Shown: positions 17,732-27,030 of the stretch, piece after piece
Layout of the letters: every line of letters starts with the position of its first letter
Numbering within the stretch: position 1 is the first letter of the stretch
Assembly: GCF_002019705.1 (NCBI RefSeq)
Contig: NZ_KV917377.1
Coordinates: forward strand, 2,664,565 to 2,728,564
Source: Shouchella patagoniensis
GTDB taxonomy: Bacteria > Bacillota > Bacilli > Bacillales > Bacillaceae_D
Direction of reading: 5' to 3'
DNA length: 64,000 bases
The notes under the pieces: model-generated
What the model was told of the DNA's origin: nothing
Databases searched by the model: none
The model's input: only the letters and a program-made list of their open reading frames with translations
Made by a program: the position numbers and the translations under genes

Positions 17732-17768
17732 GACGCGACCCCATTCAACTGGATCGCGTCTTATTTTT
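17732..17768 (+). terminator. Terminator after yoxD
   Basis: GACGCGA (17732-17738) pairs with TCGCGTC (17754-17760), extended by CC/GG across a bulge, followed by TTATTTTTA. Confidence 0.75.
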
Positions 17769-18099
17769 ACATGCACAGCCTTAATCTGCTGCGCTGTCCA
17801 TTGTACGTACTTCCAAAAGCATACTCTGTTTGATTTCTATTTGCTCCCTTACTAAGAAGTATGAACCATTTGTAAAACCTCCACACTTCCTTTACATCAT
17901 TTTGATCTTTTTCCTTCAAAAACGGCCACCTTACGTGTTTTTCAACTCATTACGGCCCCCTTGTCAAACATCGAATCTTTACGTACCGTTCACAAAATGA
18001 ATATCCACTATTTAATTTTCCTTAAAAAGTAACATTTACACTAAAGATACCTCATAAAAAAGGATGAGTGCTTTTGATTATTCGCATATGTATACGTAG
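17769..18099. other. Intergenic region before the decayed phosphoesterase
   Basis: About 330 bases with no open frame that I can support. Since the remnant downstream lacks its N-terminal half, this stretch may hold unrecognisable remains of it and the old promoter of the phosphoesterase-surE-ABC operon. Confidence 0.35.
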
Positions 18100-18315
18100 A
18101 TACGAGTCTATGGAATAGCAGCTTATCACTGTCATCATTCAAACAACAACCACACTTTTGGATCGGACAAGCTAGTTGATATGGACTAGCCATAAGTGGG
18201 TGGCAGTGATTATCACGGAAAGCATACAAAGAATCCAGAACCATTCGGATGTGTTTTCATTCCAAGAGAAGCGACAAACGCTTGGTACTCTTATGAAGGG
18301 GTTGTTCGTAAATGA
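18100..18315 (+). pseudogene. Remnant of a PHP-domain phosphoesterase (C-terminal part)
   Basis: One frame, read through two stops (TAG 18187, TAA 18193), gives YGIAAYHCHHS... then SDKLVDMD and, after the stops, VGGSDYHGKHTKNP followed by a 26-residue tail. The spacing of AYHxxHS and GGSDYHG is that of the last metal-binding blocks of PHP phosphoesterases, which hydrolyse phosphate esters using metal clusters. The tail ends with TGA at 18313, overlapping the ATG of the isomerase (ATGA), the classic coupled-operon junction. The N-terminal half with the HxH motif is missing. This is my own translation; it is too broken to form an annotated gene. Confidence 0.65.
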
Positions 18316-19121
18316 ATCTGTATGCATCAACTACATTGCTCTGGTCAAAACCCGTTCCAGAAGCATTGCAAACAATTGCCGAGTTTGGGCTAAATGGCGC
18401 AGAAATTTGGTCAGAACAAATTGATTTCCACCGTACGTCAATAAAAGAGATCCAACGAAAACAAATGGAATAGCCTCTTTCCTACACGTTCCATGCTCCG
18501 AGTTGGGACATCAATCAGATTTCCCTTAACCGAGGCGTTCGTGAACGTTCATTCGGTGAAATTGAACGTTCTTTTGAGCAAGCAGTACGCCTTAATGCCA
18601 AAAATGTAACCGTGCATCCAGGAAGACTAAGCTTACCTAATCATTGGTGCGCTTGGCATCAGGAACAACAGCTCATTGCAAGCCGTAAGTTAATTGGTTT
18701 TGCAAACAATTATGGGGTGACACTTTCGCTTGAGCTCATGGAACAAAAACCAAAAGAATTGATTGATTCACCAAAAAAAATGAACGCTTTATTAGCAGCA
18801 ATTGGGCCTGACGTTAAAACAACCTTTGATGTAGCGCATATCCCACTTCATAAAGACGTGATTGAAGCCTATCAAGCTACGAACCGAATTGGCACAATTC
18901 ATCTAAGCGATTCAACGAAAACGACGTATCATGTGGCGCTTGGGGATGGTGAGATTGATTTAGATCCGATAATTGAACTGTTGATCCGCACCCCCTTACC
19001 AATCGTATTAGAAGGCATGGACCTGAAGTTAGACCGAATGCTCCGTCGCCACTTAGCCTATTTGTCTCCTTATTTGGACACAGAAAGAGAGGACCAACAT
19101 GCACTTCTTAGTTACAAATGA
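18312..19121 (+). pseudogene. Sugar phosphate isomerase/epimerase-family (TIM barrel) protein, interrupted by TAG
   Basis: The frame from ATG 18312 reads MNLYASTTLLWSKPVPEAL..., meets an in-frame TAG at 18471-18473, and continues in the same frame for another 216 codons to 19121 (SYTFHAPSWDINQIS..., SLELME, TTFDVAHIPLH, GTIHLSDS, LDPIIELL). This is the AP-endonuclease-2-like xylose isomerase fold: THDVAH-like, ELM and HLSD segments carry metal ligands. Removing the stop would restore about 269 residues, a normal family length. A single change such as CAG or TGG to TAG explains it. It is coupled upstream to the PHP remnant by ATGA and downstream overlaps surE by 23 bases. Confidence 0.75.
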
Positions 19122-19899
19122 TGACGGTATTTTTGCCCCAGGTGTAGCAGCACTAGTAGAAACCCTCCAACACTTTGGCGATGTGACCGTGATTTGTCCT
19201 GATCAAGAAAGCAGTGCCGTTAGCCATTCAATCACATTAAGACAGCCAGTTAAGGCCGCTCCGGTTACTATTTTTGGGCAGCATGTAAAAGCTTATGCGG
19301 TTAATGGGACACCTGCTGATTGCATCAAATTAGGCTTAGAAGTACTGTGCGAAGAGAAACCTAGCTTCGTTTTCTCTGGTATTAATATTGGTCCTAATCT
19401 CGGTCGTGATTTGTACTATTCGGGGACAATGGCAGGAGCTTCTGAATCTGTACTTCATCAAGTTCCAGCTATATCAATCTCCTTAAATAAGATGGAACAA
19501 CCGATTAACTTTCAATACCCAAAAGATCTTTTTTACGAATTTCTTGAATTGCTGTTTCAACAAAAATGGGGTCAAGGATTGTTCTTAAACGTTAACCTTC
19601 CCTACCTCCAAAAAAAGTTGGTTAAAGGGTTTGCAGTTGTTCCTATGGATATGTCTATTACACGCTATCGCTATGTTGGGCTAAATGATCCACATGGAAA
19701 TGTCTATTACTGGCTTAAAGACCACTGGAGTTTAATGCAGCTAAACAAATTTAAGAACGAAAGTGATTATTCAAAACTACGAGAAGGATATATCACCATT
19801 ACGCCTATTGAACATAAACGTTCCAATCGTAAAGCAATCGGAAAATTTGAACGGATGTTTACAAAAAAACACGAACTTACTGGAGGAATTGATTCATGA
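19099..19899 (+). CDS. surE: SurE-family 5'/3'-nucleotidase
   Basis: Metal-dependent phosphatase that removes phosphate from nucleoside monophosphates. Signature motifs: TNDDGIFAPGV at residues 5-15 (metal Asp pair), PDQESSAVSHSIT, NGTPADCIKLGL and SGINIGPNLGRDLYYSGTMAGA, all in the expected order; 266 residues. GAGAGG precedes the ATG at 19099. SurE is not common next to an importer; here its stop overlaps the start of the lipoprotein gene (ATGA at 19896), so it belongs to the importer operon and probably handles an imported phosphate ester. The open frame is intact. Confidence 0.92.
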   Translation: MHFLVTNDDGIFAPGVAALVETLQHFGDVTVICPDQESSAVSHSITLRQPVKAAPVTIFGQHVKAYAVNGTPADCIKLGLEVLCEEKPSFVFSGINIGPNLGRDLYYSGTMAGASESVLHQVPAISISLNKMEQPINFQYPKDLFYEFLELLFQQKWGQGLFLNVNLPYLQKKLVKGFAVVPMDMSITRYRYVGLNDPHGNVYYWLKDHWSLMQLNKFKNESDYSKLREGYITITPIEHKRSNRKAIGKFERMFTKKHELTGGIDS

Positions 19900-20951
19900 A
19901 GCGAGCTTTAATTGGAGCATCTCTTGCTGCTTTTACTTCGTTTGGGTTAATGGGCTGCGGGGCAGATAACGTTCAAGAACAAATGAATACATCAGCAAAT
20001 GGGGCAGCAAACAGCGATGCAATCGAGCAAGAAACCGGTTCGTTATCTTTTTATACTTCTCAACCCGATGCTGACGCAGAAGCGTTAGTTGAAGGTTTTA
20101 ACGAAGCTTACCCTGATATCGATGTAAGCATTTTCCGCTCGGGTACTGAAGAAGTTGTCAGCCGTTTACTTGCAGAAAACGAAGCCGGAGCTATTCAAGC
20201 AGATGTACTTCTGCTTGCAGACAGCGTGACCTTTGAAGGGTTAAAAGAATACGACTTGTTAATGCCTTATGAGTCTTCCGAAATAAATGCCATTCCAAGC
20301 GATTTTATCGATCCTGACCATATGTATACCGGAACAAAGATCATGCCTACAGTGCTAGCTTATAATACAAATCTCGTTCAGGATATACCTACATCATGGG
20401 ACGTCTTAACCTCCCCAGAATCATTCGGAAAAACGACAATGCCTAGTCCTCTATACTCTGGAGCTGCAGCATACAATACAGGCGTACTTAGTCGAACAGA
20501 TGGGTTTGGCTGGGAATTCTTTGAAGCCCTCTCTGAAAACGAAGCGACGATTGTTCAAGGAAATGGAGGTGTCGTTCAGGCAGTCGCTGGAGGAGATAGC
20601 GCCTATGGCATGGTCGTTGACTTTGTTGCTGCGAATGCCAAACAGCAAGGTTCTCCAATCGACCTCATTTACCCTGAAGAAGGGGTACCAGTTATCACAG
20701 AACCAATTGGCATTACAGCAGAGACAGAGAATGAAGAAGCAGCCAAAGCATTTGTTGATTTTGTTTTATCTGCAAAAGGACAAGAGTTGAGTGTAGAAAT
20801 TGGCTATACGCCCATTCGCGATGGAGTTGCTCCTCCAGAAGGTTTACAAAGTGCTGCAGACGTTGATGTATTATCAAGTGATCTTTCTGATTTGCTGAAT
20901 ACAAGAGAAAGCGACAAAGAACAATTCCGTACCATTTTTGGCGATCATTAA
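19896..20951 (+). CDS. ABC transporter substrate-binding lipoprotein (FbpA/AfuA type)
   Basis: Extracytoplasmic binding protein of 351 residues anchored by a lipid: the signal peptide ends in GLMGC. The mature part matches the ferric-iron/organophosphate binding family: LSFYTSQPDADAEAL, then DVLLLADSVTF, TSWDVLTSPE and GYTPIRDGVAPPEG. Members bind iron(III), 2-aminoethylphosphonate, or sugar phosphates (AfuA), so the ligand cannot be read from family alone. The neighbours surE and the decayed phosphoesterase/isomerase point to a phosphorylated compound rather than iron. Confidence 0.88.
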   Translation: MKRALIGASLAAFTSFGLMGCGADNVQEQMNTSANGAANSDAIEQETGSLSFYTSQPDADAEALVEGFNEAYPDIDVSIFRSGTEEVVSRLLAENEAGAIQADVLLLADSVTFEGLKEYDLLMPYESSEINAIPSDFIDPDHMYTGTKIMPTVLAYNTNLVQDIPTSWDVLTSPESFGKTTMPSPLYSGAAAYNTGVLSRTDGFGWEFFEALSENEATIVQGNGGVVQAVAGGDSAYGMVVDFVAANAKQQGSPIDLIYPEEGVPVITEPIGITAETENEEAAKAFVDFVLSAKGQELSVEIGYTPIRDGVAPPEGLQSAADVDVLSSDLSDLLNTRESDKEQFRTIFGDH

Positions 20952-20968
20952 GATAGAGGTGAAGCAAG

Positions 20969-22687
20969 TTGATTGGTCAAATAAACAGGAGCCTACAAAC
21001 GACTCCATTTTTTTCAAAAAAAAGAGTATACACATTTCTTCTTACTGTTCTCATTTTCTTCTTGTTTGTCTTACCGATTATTCGTTTATTTTCATTAAGT
21101 TTTTTTTCAGATGGGACATTTACATTCGCTAATTATATCGCTATCTTCGCTGAAGCAAGCACGTGGCGTATCCTTGAAAACACCTTTGTGATGGTGTTTG
21201 GTTCTACACTCTTAGCAATTGGCCTAGGCTTGTTTTTTGCCTGGGTTGTGGCTTATTCGGACATCCGTGGGAAAAAGCTGATGCAGTTGTTTATTCTCAT
21301 TCCGTTCATCATTCCGTCCTATATTATCACCTTATCATGGACGCAGTTTATGGGGACAAACGGACTAGTGGGGTCTTTTCTAGGCTTGTTCTCCATTGAT
21401 ACACTCCCATTTAATCTTTACTCCATGAGTGGCATGATTTTTGTACTTGGCCTGTCCCACTTTCCCCTTGTGTTTTTGTTTACAGTCAATGTATTAAGAA
21501 AGATTCCACGGGATATGGAATGGGCAGCTCGCGCAAGTGGAGCAACCTCTCAAGACGTTTTCCGTAAGATTACGCTTCCCCTTGCACTCCCTGGATTAGC
21601 AGGCGGCGGCTTGCTTGCGTTTATCGCAAACTTAGATAATTTTGGCATCCCTGCCTTTCTAGGAATCCCAGCCAATATTACTGTTCTTAGTACAGCCATC
21701 TATCAAGAAGTAGTTGGCTTTGGTCCGTCTGCATTTGCCCGTGCTGCCACGCTTTCTGTTGTTTTATCCGTTTTCGCTTTACTTGGAACAATCATTCAGT
21801 GGCGGCTTGTACGCAAAGCAAAGCACACTGATACGGTAGACCAAGACTTTCAGCCTCGCTACCAACTAGGGCGCTTCCGTCTAGTGGCTGAAATCATGCT
21901 CTGGGGTTTCTTATTATGTATAACAATTGTCCCTTTCATTTCAATGCTTATGTCCTCTGTCATTCAAGCTTACGGATTGCCATTTAGATGGGACAATTTA
22001 ACGTTATCACACTATCGATTTGTTTTGTTTGAGAACAATCGAGTGCAAGGGGCAATTGGAAACAGCCTCTTTCTTGCTAGTGTGACGACACTCATTTGTC
22101 TCGTACTTGGAACGGCTCTTGCCTATATGAGAGCAAGACAACCAAACGCGCTAAATCGGACACTAGAAGGATTTGTTGGTCTTCCTTATGCCTTGCCGGG
22201 GATGGTTCTTGGTCTGGCTATGATTTTTATGTGGTTAGAACCAATCCCAGGTTGGAACCCTGGCATCTATGGCACAATCGGTATTTTGTTAATCGCCTAC
22301 ATTACACGCTTTATGGTGTTACAAGTACGGGGAAGCTTTACCGCAATGGCACAAGTCGACCCCTTAATGGAAGAAGCAGCCCATCTGTTTGGCGCAAATG
22401 CTTTTGTCAAATGGAGGCGTATACTCACACCACTCCTACTCCCTGGTGTAGTAAGTGGCGCCTTCCTCGTCTTTCTCACTGCCTTAACCGAATTAACCGT
22501 TTCATCACTGCTTTGGTCAAGTGGATCAGAGACAATCGGACTTGTCATTTTCAATTTTGAACAGGCAGGTTATTCGACTCATTCAACTGCATTTTCAATG
22601 GTCATTGTAACAGGAATCCTTGCAACAATTGCTAGCTTATATATAGTGCAACACAGATGGAATAGGAGGTTAAAACATGGCAACTGA
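20969..22687 (+). CDS. ABC transporter permease, fused double-domain (FbpB/AfuB type)
   Basis: Membrane subunit of 572 residues with two tandem permease domains, each with about six helices. Each half carries an EAA loop that docks to the ATPase: EWAARASGATSQDVFRKITLP in the first half, and MEEAAHLFGANAFVKWRRI in the second. The fused layout is typical of the iron/phosphonate branch of importers. Translation starts at TTG 20969, with AGAGGTGA upstream. It follows the binding-protein gene by 17 bases and overlaps the ATPase gene by 11. Confidence 0.9.
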   Translation: MIGQINRSLQTTPFFSKKRVYTFLLTVLIFFLFVLPIIRLFSLSFFSDGTFTFANYIAIFAEASTWRILENTFVMVFGSTLLAIGLGLFFAWVVAYSDIRGKKLMQLFILIPFIIPSYIITLSWTQFMGTNGLVGSFLGLFSIDTLPFNLYSMSGMIFVLGLSHFPLVFLFTVNVLRKIPRDMEWAARASGATSQDVFRKITLPLALPGLAGGGLLAFIANLDNFGIPAFLGIPANITVLSTAIYQEVVGFGPSAFARAATLSVVLSVFALLGTIIQWRLVRKAKHTDTVDQDFQPRYQLGRFRLVAEIMLWGFLLCITIVPFISMLMSSVIQAYGLPFRWDNLTLSHYRFVLFENNRVQGAIGNSLFLASVTTLICLVLGTALAYMRARQPNALNRTLEGFVGLPYALPGMVLGLAMIFMWLEPIPGWNPGIYGTIGILLIAYITRFMVLQVRGSFTAMAQVDPLMEEAAHLFGANAFVKWRRILTPLLLPGVVSGAFLVFLTALTELTVSSLLWSSGSETIGLVIFNFEQAGYSTHSTAFSMVIVTGILATIASLYIVQHRWNRRLKHGN

Positions 22688-23741
22688 AATCAATGGCTTA
22701 CGGAAAGCATTTGGTTCTTTTGAAGCGTTACGCTCCGTTTCCCTTTCCGTTCAACGTGGCGAATTCATCGCGATACTCGGACCCTCTGGGTGTGGAAAGA
22801 CAACATTACTACGTCTAATTGCTGGGTTTGATCAACCAACAGATGGAGAGATCGTGATTAACGGAACCCAGGTCAGTGCAAAAACAAATGTGATTCCGCC
22901 AGAACAAAGAAACATCGGTATGGTCTTTCAATCATTTGCGTTATGGCCACATCTCAACGTACAAGAACAGGTTGAATTTCCCTTACGACATCATCCATAT
23001 ACACCAAAAGAGATGAAAAAACAGTATAAAGACCGAGCTGAGGAAGTATTAAAACTCGTCGGCCTCGATCATTTAGCTAAACGGATGCCAAATGAACTAT
23101 CCGGTGGACAAAAGCAACGGGTCGCACTTGCACGAGCCTTAGCCCACCAGCCTGCGCTCCTCCTTATGGACGAGCCATTAAGTAGTTTGGATGCAGAACT
23201 ACGTGAAGACATGCGCAAAGAAATCCAAAGCTTACACCGTTTAACAAGAAGTTCAATTATCTATGTAACACATGACCAAGGCGAAGCGCTTGCGATGGCC
23301 GATCGCATCGTAATTATGAAGAACGGGCAAATTGAACAAGTTGCCACGCCAGAAGAAATTTTCCTTTATCCAGAAACAAGCTATGTAGCAAGTTTTGTTG
23401 GTAAAGCAACGATGATAGAGGGCACATGGGAGGGCGCGTTTTTCCGACCAAACGCCGCCCCTACGATGAGCTGGGAAGGAGAAGCAGTCGCTCCAGCGTT
23501 TAAACAACATCAGCAATACCCGGTTAGACCAGATGAATGGGTGATCAACCAAGATCAAAGAGGCATTGAAGCAACCATTCATCATGTACTTTATCAGGGG
23601 CGGGAGATTCATTATACGGTACAAATAGAGAATGCGATTATCAACGTTATTAGCCCTATCGTCGATCGCTATGCGATCGGCGAGAACGTTTACTTACACA
23701 AGCAAAAACGCATCACACACCCAAAAGCACATATCGGCTAA
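22677..23741 (+). CDS. ABC transporter ATP-binding protein (FbpC/AfuC type)
   Basis: ATPase that powers the importer. Walker A GPSGCGKTT near residue 37, Q-loop FQSFALWPH, signature LSGGQKQR, Walker B LLLMDEP and H-loop YVTHDQ are all present, followed by a C-terminal TOBE-like domain. 354 residues, normal for spermidine/iron/phosphonate importers. It is the last gene of the operon, with a hairpin terminator 12 bases downstream. Confidence 0.93.
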   Translation: MATEINGLRKAFGSFEALRSVSLSVQRGEFIAILGPSGCGKTTLLRLIAGFDQPTDGEIVINGTQVSAKTNVIPPEQRNIGMVFQSFALWPHLNVQEQVEFPLRHHPYTPKEMKKQYKDRAEEVLKLVGLDHLAKRMPNELSGGQKQRVALARALAHQPALLLMDEPLSSLDAELREDMRKEIQSLHRLTRSSIIYVTHDQGEALAMADRIVIMKNGQIEQVATPEEIFLYPETSYVASFVGKATMIEGTWEGAFFRPNAAPTMSWEGEAVAPAFKQHQQYPVRPDEWVINQDQRGIEATIHHVLYQGREIHYTVQIENAIINVISPIVDRYAIGENVYLHKQKRITHPKAHIG

Positions 23742-23752
23742 ATAATTACAAA

Positions 23753-23790
23753 AGCGTGTAATTGCATCTTCCTTTTAGCAATTACGCGCT
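23753..23790 (+). terminator. Hairpin after the ABC operon, shared sequence with 29823
   Basis: AGCGTGTAATTGC (23753-23765) pairs with GCAATTACGCGCT (23778-23790) with one G-T pair; loop of 12 bases, followed by GTCTCCTTTA. The same stem sequence recurs at 29823-29857. Confidence 0.65.
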
Positions 23791-24253
23791 GTCTCCTTTA
23801 AATCGATTGCTATATTCACTACATAAACTCCGTAGACTACCAATCCATGATCCGTAAATTAAAGCAACCTTCACTTTTGGCGATTCTTTTTCTCATTCCA
23901 TAGCCGAACCGACCTCGATATTCATCAATTATTCATAACTACGAGCAGCGGAGTATATTCTGAAAATGATGTTACTCTGACTACTGATAGTTACAGCATC
24001 GTTACAATTCGAAATTAAACCTTTCTCCTCTACATAAAATGAACGCTACATACAGATGCTACGAAAAGACTTTAAAACAATTTAGTTTTTATTTGAATAA
24101 GTAAAAAGATCAATGAAACTAGTAAGCATAAGACAATAGTACGCTCGAGATATACATCCTCTATTTTTGCACCAGAGGAGTAGTTTGGTACGAGAAGGAT
24201 TCCAATCGACTAGAATATGTAATAAGAAAAACTGCTGATAAGTTGGTATCAAA
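23791..24253. other. Intergenic region, no gene seen
   Basis: About 460 bases. Several short frames occur on both strands, none with a ribosome binding site or a recognisable product. The yfhO-type promoter should lie here. Confidence 0.4.
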
Positions 24254-26848
24254 ATGAGATATAAACAATGGCTGGTTATAGGTATGGGAAGCATTTTGAT
24301 TGCGGTGTTGGCTCACGCTTTCTTCTTCTATGAATGGATGAACAACCGTTTTATGGTTGGTCCAAACGATGGTCTTGGACAGATAGTTCCTTTTAAACAC
24401 TTTTTATATAATCAATATAAAAAAGGAGAATTCTTTTATTCTTTTCAGTTTGGAATAGGTGGGGGCATCTATGCTCAGCTTGCTTATTATTTTTCAACGA
24501 GCACCATCTTCTATATAACCTGTCTACTCGTTTATTTGGGGGAAGCAATTGGTTTTTTCAATCGAGTTGACCCTGTATTCTGGGGGCAGGCAGCAGTATT
24601 TATAAATACAATCAGACTTTCACTTGTTTTAGTAATTGCAACCTATGTATTTCATTACATGAAGATCGCTTTGCCGTACGCTTTTTTTTCAGCTTTCCTT
24701 TACGGGGTAAGCATAATGTACTTCGGACACGCTATATATTGGGAATTTTTCACGGATTGCTTTTTGTGGCTGCCCCTACTCGTGTTGGGCGTCGAAAAAT
24801 TAATCAGGGAAGAAAACCCTTTTTGGCTTGTTTTGGCTATGAGTCTAACACTGCTTAATAATTTTTATTTCGCTTATGTAAATTTCGTTTTCATCAGCCT
24901 ATATGTTCCTGCACGTTGGTTGATTCAACTACCAGAGGATCGCCTCTCCTTTCAAAAACAGCTTGGACACTATGTACTGATCGTGCTTTTGAGTTTTATG
25001 ATTGGGGCAATCGCTTTTATCCCCGCCGTTAGTGGTTTTTTAAACAACTACAGACCTGAATTTACTGGGTCGATCAGTCTTTTTGAATTACACGACAACA
25101 TCCTTTATGAAAGCAGGTACCTGCTTTTACCTCCACTATTTGTGCTCTTTGTATTTATAAAAAATCTATATCGAGACAAAACGTTCCTTCTTTTTACATC
25201 TATAGCGCTGTTATTTGTTGTTTTCCATTACAGCCCCTTTATCGCCAGTGCATTTAATGGTTTCTCTGCGCCCCAGTTCCGGTTTGAATACATTGGAGTT
25301 TTTGCAATCAGTGGGGCAGTGGGAAAAGGGCTGACACATCTAAAACATGCAACAAACACCCAGCTAATTTTAGGAGGAGCGGGTCTTTTCACTATCTACA
25401 TGTTAGGTAATTTCTTTGATGAGCGAGTTACGTTCTCCTTGACACCTCCTAACCATGTTTTTATCTTTGCCCTTTGGGCGGCTGCTATCGGCGCATCCTT
25501 ACTGTCGATTCGAAAATCAGCGCGCCGCCTTAACCTTCTTTGTGTTGTTATGGTTTTATTTCATTTAGTTCTTGTTAATTCAGGAGCACGATTGATCTTT
25601 TCTGAAACCGGGTTCATTCCTTCGCATTCGTTTATGACAAGTAGAAAATATCATTCGGACGAACAGTCTTCTCTTATCCATCAAGCATTAGATGAAAATA
25701 GAAGCTTGTTCGCGCGAACAGAGTGGATGACGGACACACGAAACAATACGCCTCTTATTCAAGGCTTTTATGGAAACAGCGCTTATTCCAGCGTACTTAA
25801 TGGAGACATTTTGCGTTTCTATTATGACGACTTAGAAATAGATATGGGTCGAGAAAGCGTCAGCCGCTTTTCTGGGTTTGGCGACCGTACGCATCTACAT
25901 AGCCTAATGCAAGTACAGTATAAGTTGGTAGATAAATACAGGCAGACCCCAATTCCGTATGGATTCCGGCCGCATTCTGAAAATGAAGGGTATATTCTTT
26001 ATGAAAACAAACATGTTCTTCCCTTTGCGAGAGCGACTTCAATTACTTTTCAGGAAAAAGATTTAAATCGATTTAGTCCGTTGGTACGAGAACACGCAAT
26101 GCTTAAGGGGATTATTTTAGAGAATGGAGAAGCAAATGGTCAAGTTGAGGATTTGTATAATTTAATGGAAACAGCGCAAATAACGGCTATCGGCGGGACG
26201 TATGAGAAAGAGACGTTACACATAACGGAAAACGTAGGCGGCATTGATATCACTATCGGGGAACGCAGAGAAACGGAAATCGATGATTATTTTTCTTTCT
26301 TTTTACAGAACCAATCAAAGACAGCACCGCTTTTTACCCTTAAAATCAATGATTACGAAACCACGCGCAAGTCGAGAAGTTCGGTTTACAAAACAGATAT
26401 CAATGCGATCACAGTTCGTATCCCGTCAAATAATGTCATCTCTTTAAGGGTACCAAAAGGCAACTATACACTTAAAAATCTAGGTCTGCGCAGCGAGTCT
26501 TATCAAGTGCTGCAAGAAGCGTATGAGCGAGATCATATCAAACAGATAGATGTGGAGGTTGATGGAAGAAATATACATGTAAACTATGATAATACAGTAC
26601 ATGACACCTACTTGGCTCTTCCTATTCCATATGAAAAGGGATGGGAAGTAAAAGTAAATGGAAAAAAACAACCGCTACAAAAAGTAAATTATGCGTTTCT
26701 CGGGAGTACGCTTTATGAAGGGGTAAACGAGATCACTTTCTCTTATTTGCCCCCCTATTTCCGATTGGCTGTCACGCTAAGCTCCCTCGGCTTGCTCGGT
26801 GCAGGAGGATGGTTAAGACACTATCGCCAGAAGAGAAGACCCCAATAG
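24254..26848 (+). CDS. YfhO-family membrane protein
   Basis: Large integral membrane protein of 864 residues. About twelve to fourteen helices fill residues 1-440, followed by a long extracytoplasmic region (about 450-830) and one last helix near the C-terminus. The early motif NDGLGQIVPFKHFLYNQYKKGEFF and FGIGGGIYAQL are hallmarks of YfhO proteins, which are GT-C-like and linked to glycosylation of lipoteichoic acid or other surface polymers. That link comes from the family. The ATG at 24254 has no clear Shine-Dalgarno sequence, so expression may be weak or the start may differ. Monocistronic. Confidence 0.85.
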   Translation: MRYKQWLVIGMGSILIAVLAHAFFFYEWMNNRFMVGPNDGLGQIVPFKHFLYNQYKKGEFFYSFQFGIGGGIYAQLAYYFSTSTIFYITCLLVYLGEAIGFFNRVDPVFWGQAAVFINTIRLSLVLVIATYVFHYMKIALPYAFFSAFLYGVSIMYFGHAIYWEFFTDCFLWLPLLVLGVEKLIREENPFWLVLAMSLTLLNNFYFAYVNFVFISLYVPARWLIQLPEDRLSFQKQLGHYVLIVLLSFMIGAIAFIPAVSGFLNNYRPEFTGSISLFELHDNILYESRYLLLPPLFVLFVFIKNLYRDKTFLLFTSIALLFVVFHYSPFIASAFNGFSAPQFRFEYIGVFAISGAVGKGLTHLKHATNTQLILGGAGLFTIYMLGNFFDERVTFSLTPPNHVFIFALWAAAIGASLLSIRKSARRLNLLCVVMVLFHLVLVNSGARLIFSETGFIPSHSFMTSRKYHSDEQSSLIHQALDENRSLFARTEWMTDTRNNTPLIQGFYGNSAYSSVLNGDILRFYYDDLEIDMGRESVSRFSGFGDRTHLHSLMQVQYKLVDKYRQTPIPYGFRPHSENEGYILYENKHVLPFARATSITFQEKDLNRFSPLVREHAMLKGIILENGEANGQVEDLYNLMETAQITAIGGTYEKETLHITENVGGIDITIGERRETEIDDYFSFFLQNQSKTAPLFTLKINDYETTRKSRSSVYKTDINAITVRIPSNNVISLRVPKGNYTLKNLGLRSESYQVLQEAYERDHIKQIDVEVDGRNIHVNYDNTVHDTYLALPIPYEKGWEVKVNGKKQPLQKVNYAFLGSTLYEGVNEITFSYLPPYFRLAVTLSSLGLLGAGGWLRHYRQKRRPQ

Positions 26849-27030
26849 CTCAACCAATATGTCCGAAGTAACGACAGGTTCTCTTCTAATACGTATAATG
26901 TACATTAAAAATCTGCTATCGTTTAAAACCTTTTTAAATGTTGTTAAGGACGCCGCCGTAAACCACGTTTTCTTGAAGATTAAGTTCGCGAAATGGTAAA
27001 GTTAAAGAAAAATTTTTAAGGAGTTCTCTA

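Noticed and set aside
18125-18210. Structured RNA or riboswitch before the isomerase gene (ATCACTG/CAGTGAT and GCTAGT/ACTAGC helices)
   Set aside because: The same bases are better explained as the decayed PHP phosphoesterase coding sequence; helices of 6-7 bp are weak evidence and no known riboswitch core is present.
18041-18244. 67-codon minus-strand frame
   Set aside because: It is the reverse of the PHP remnant, has no binding site and no recognisable product.
19896-23741. Ferric iron importer as a firm assignment
   Set aside because: The family includes organophosphate and phosphonate importers, and the operon partners concern phosphate esters; left open.
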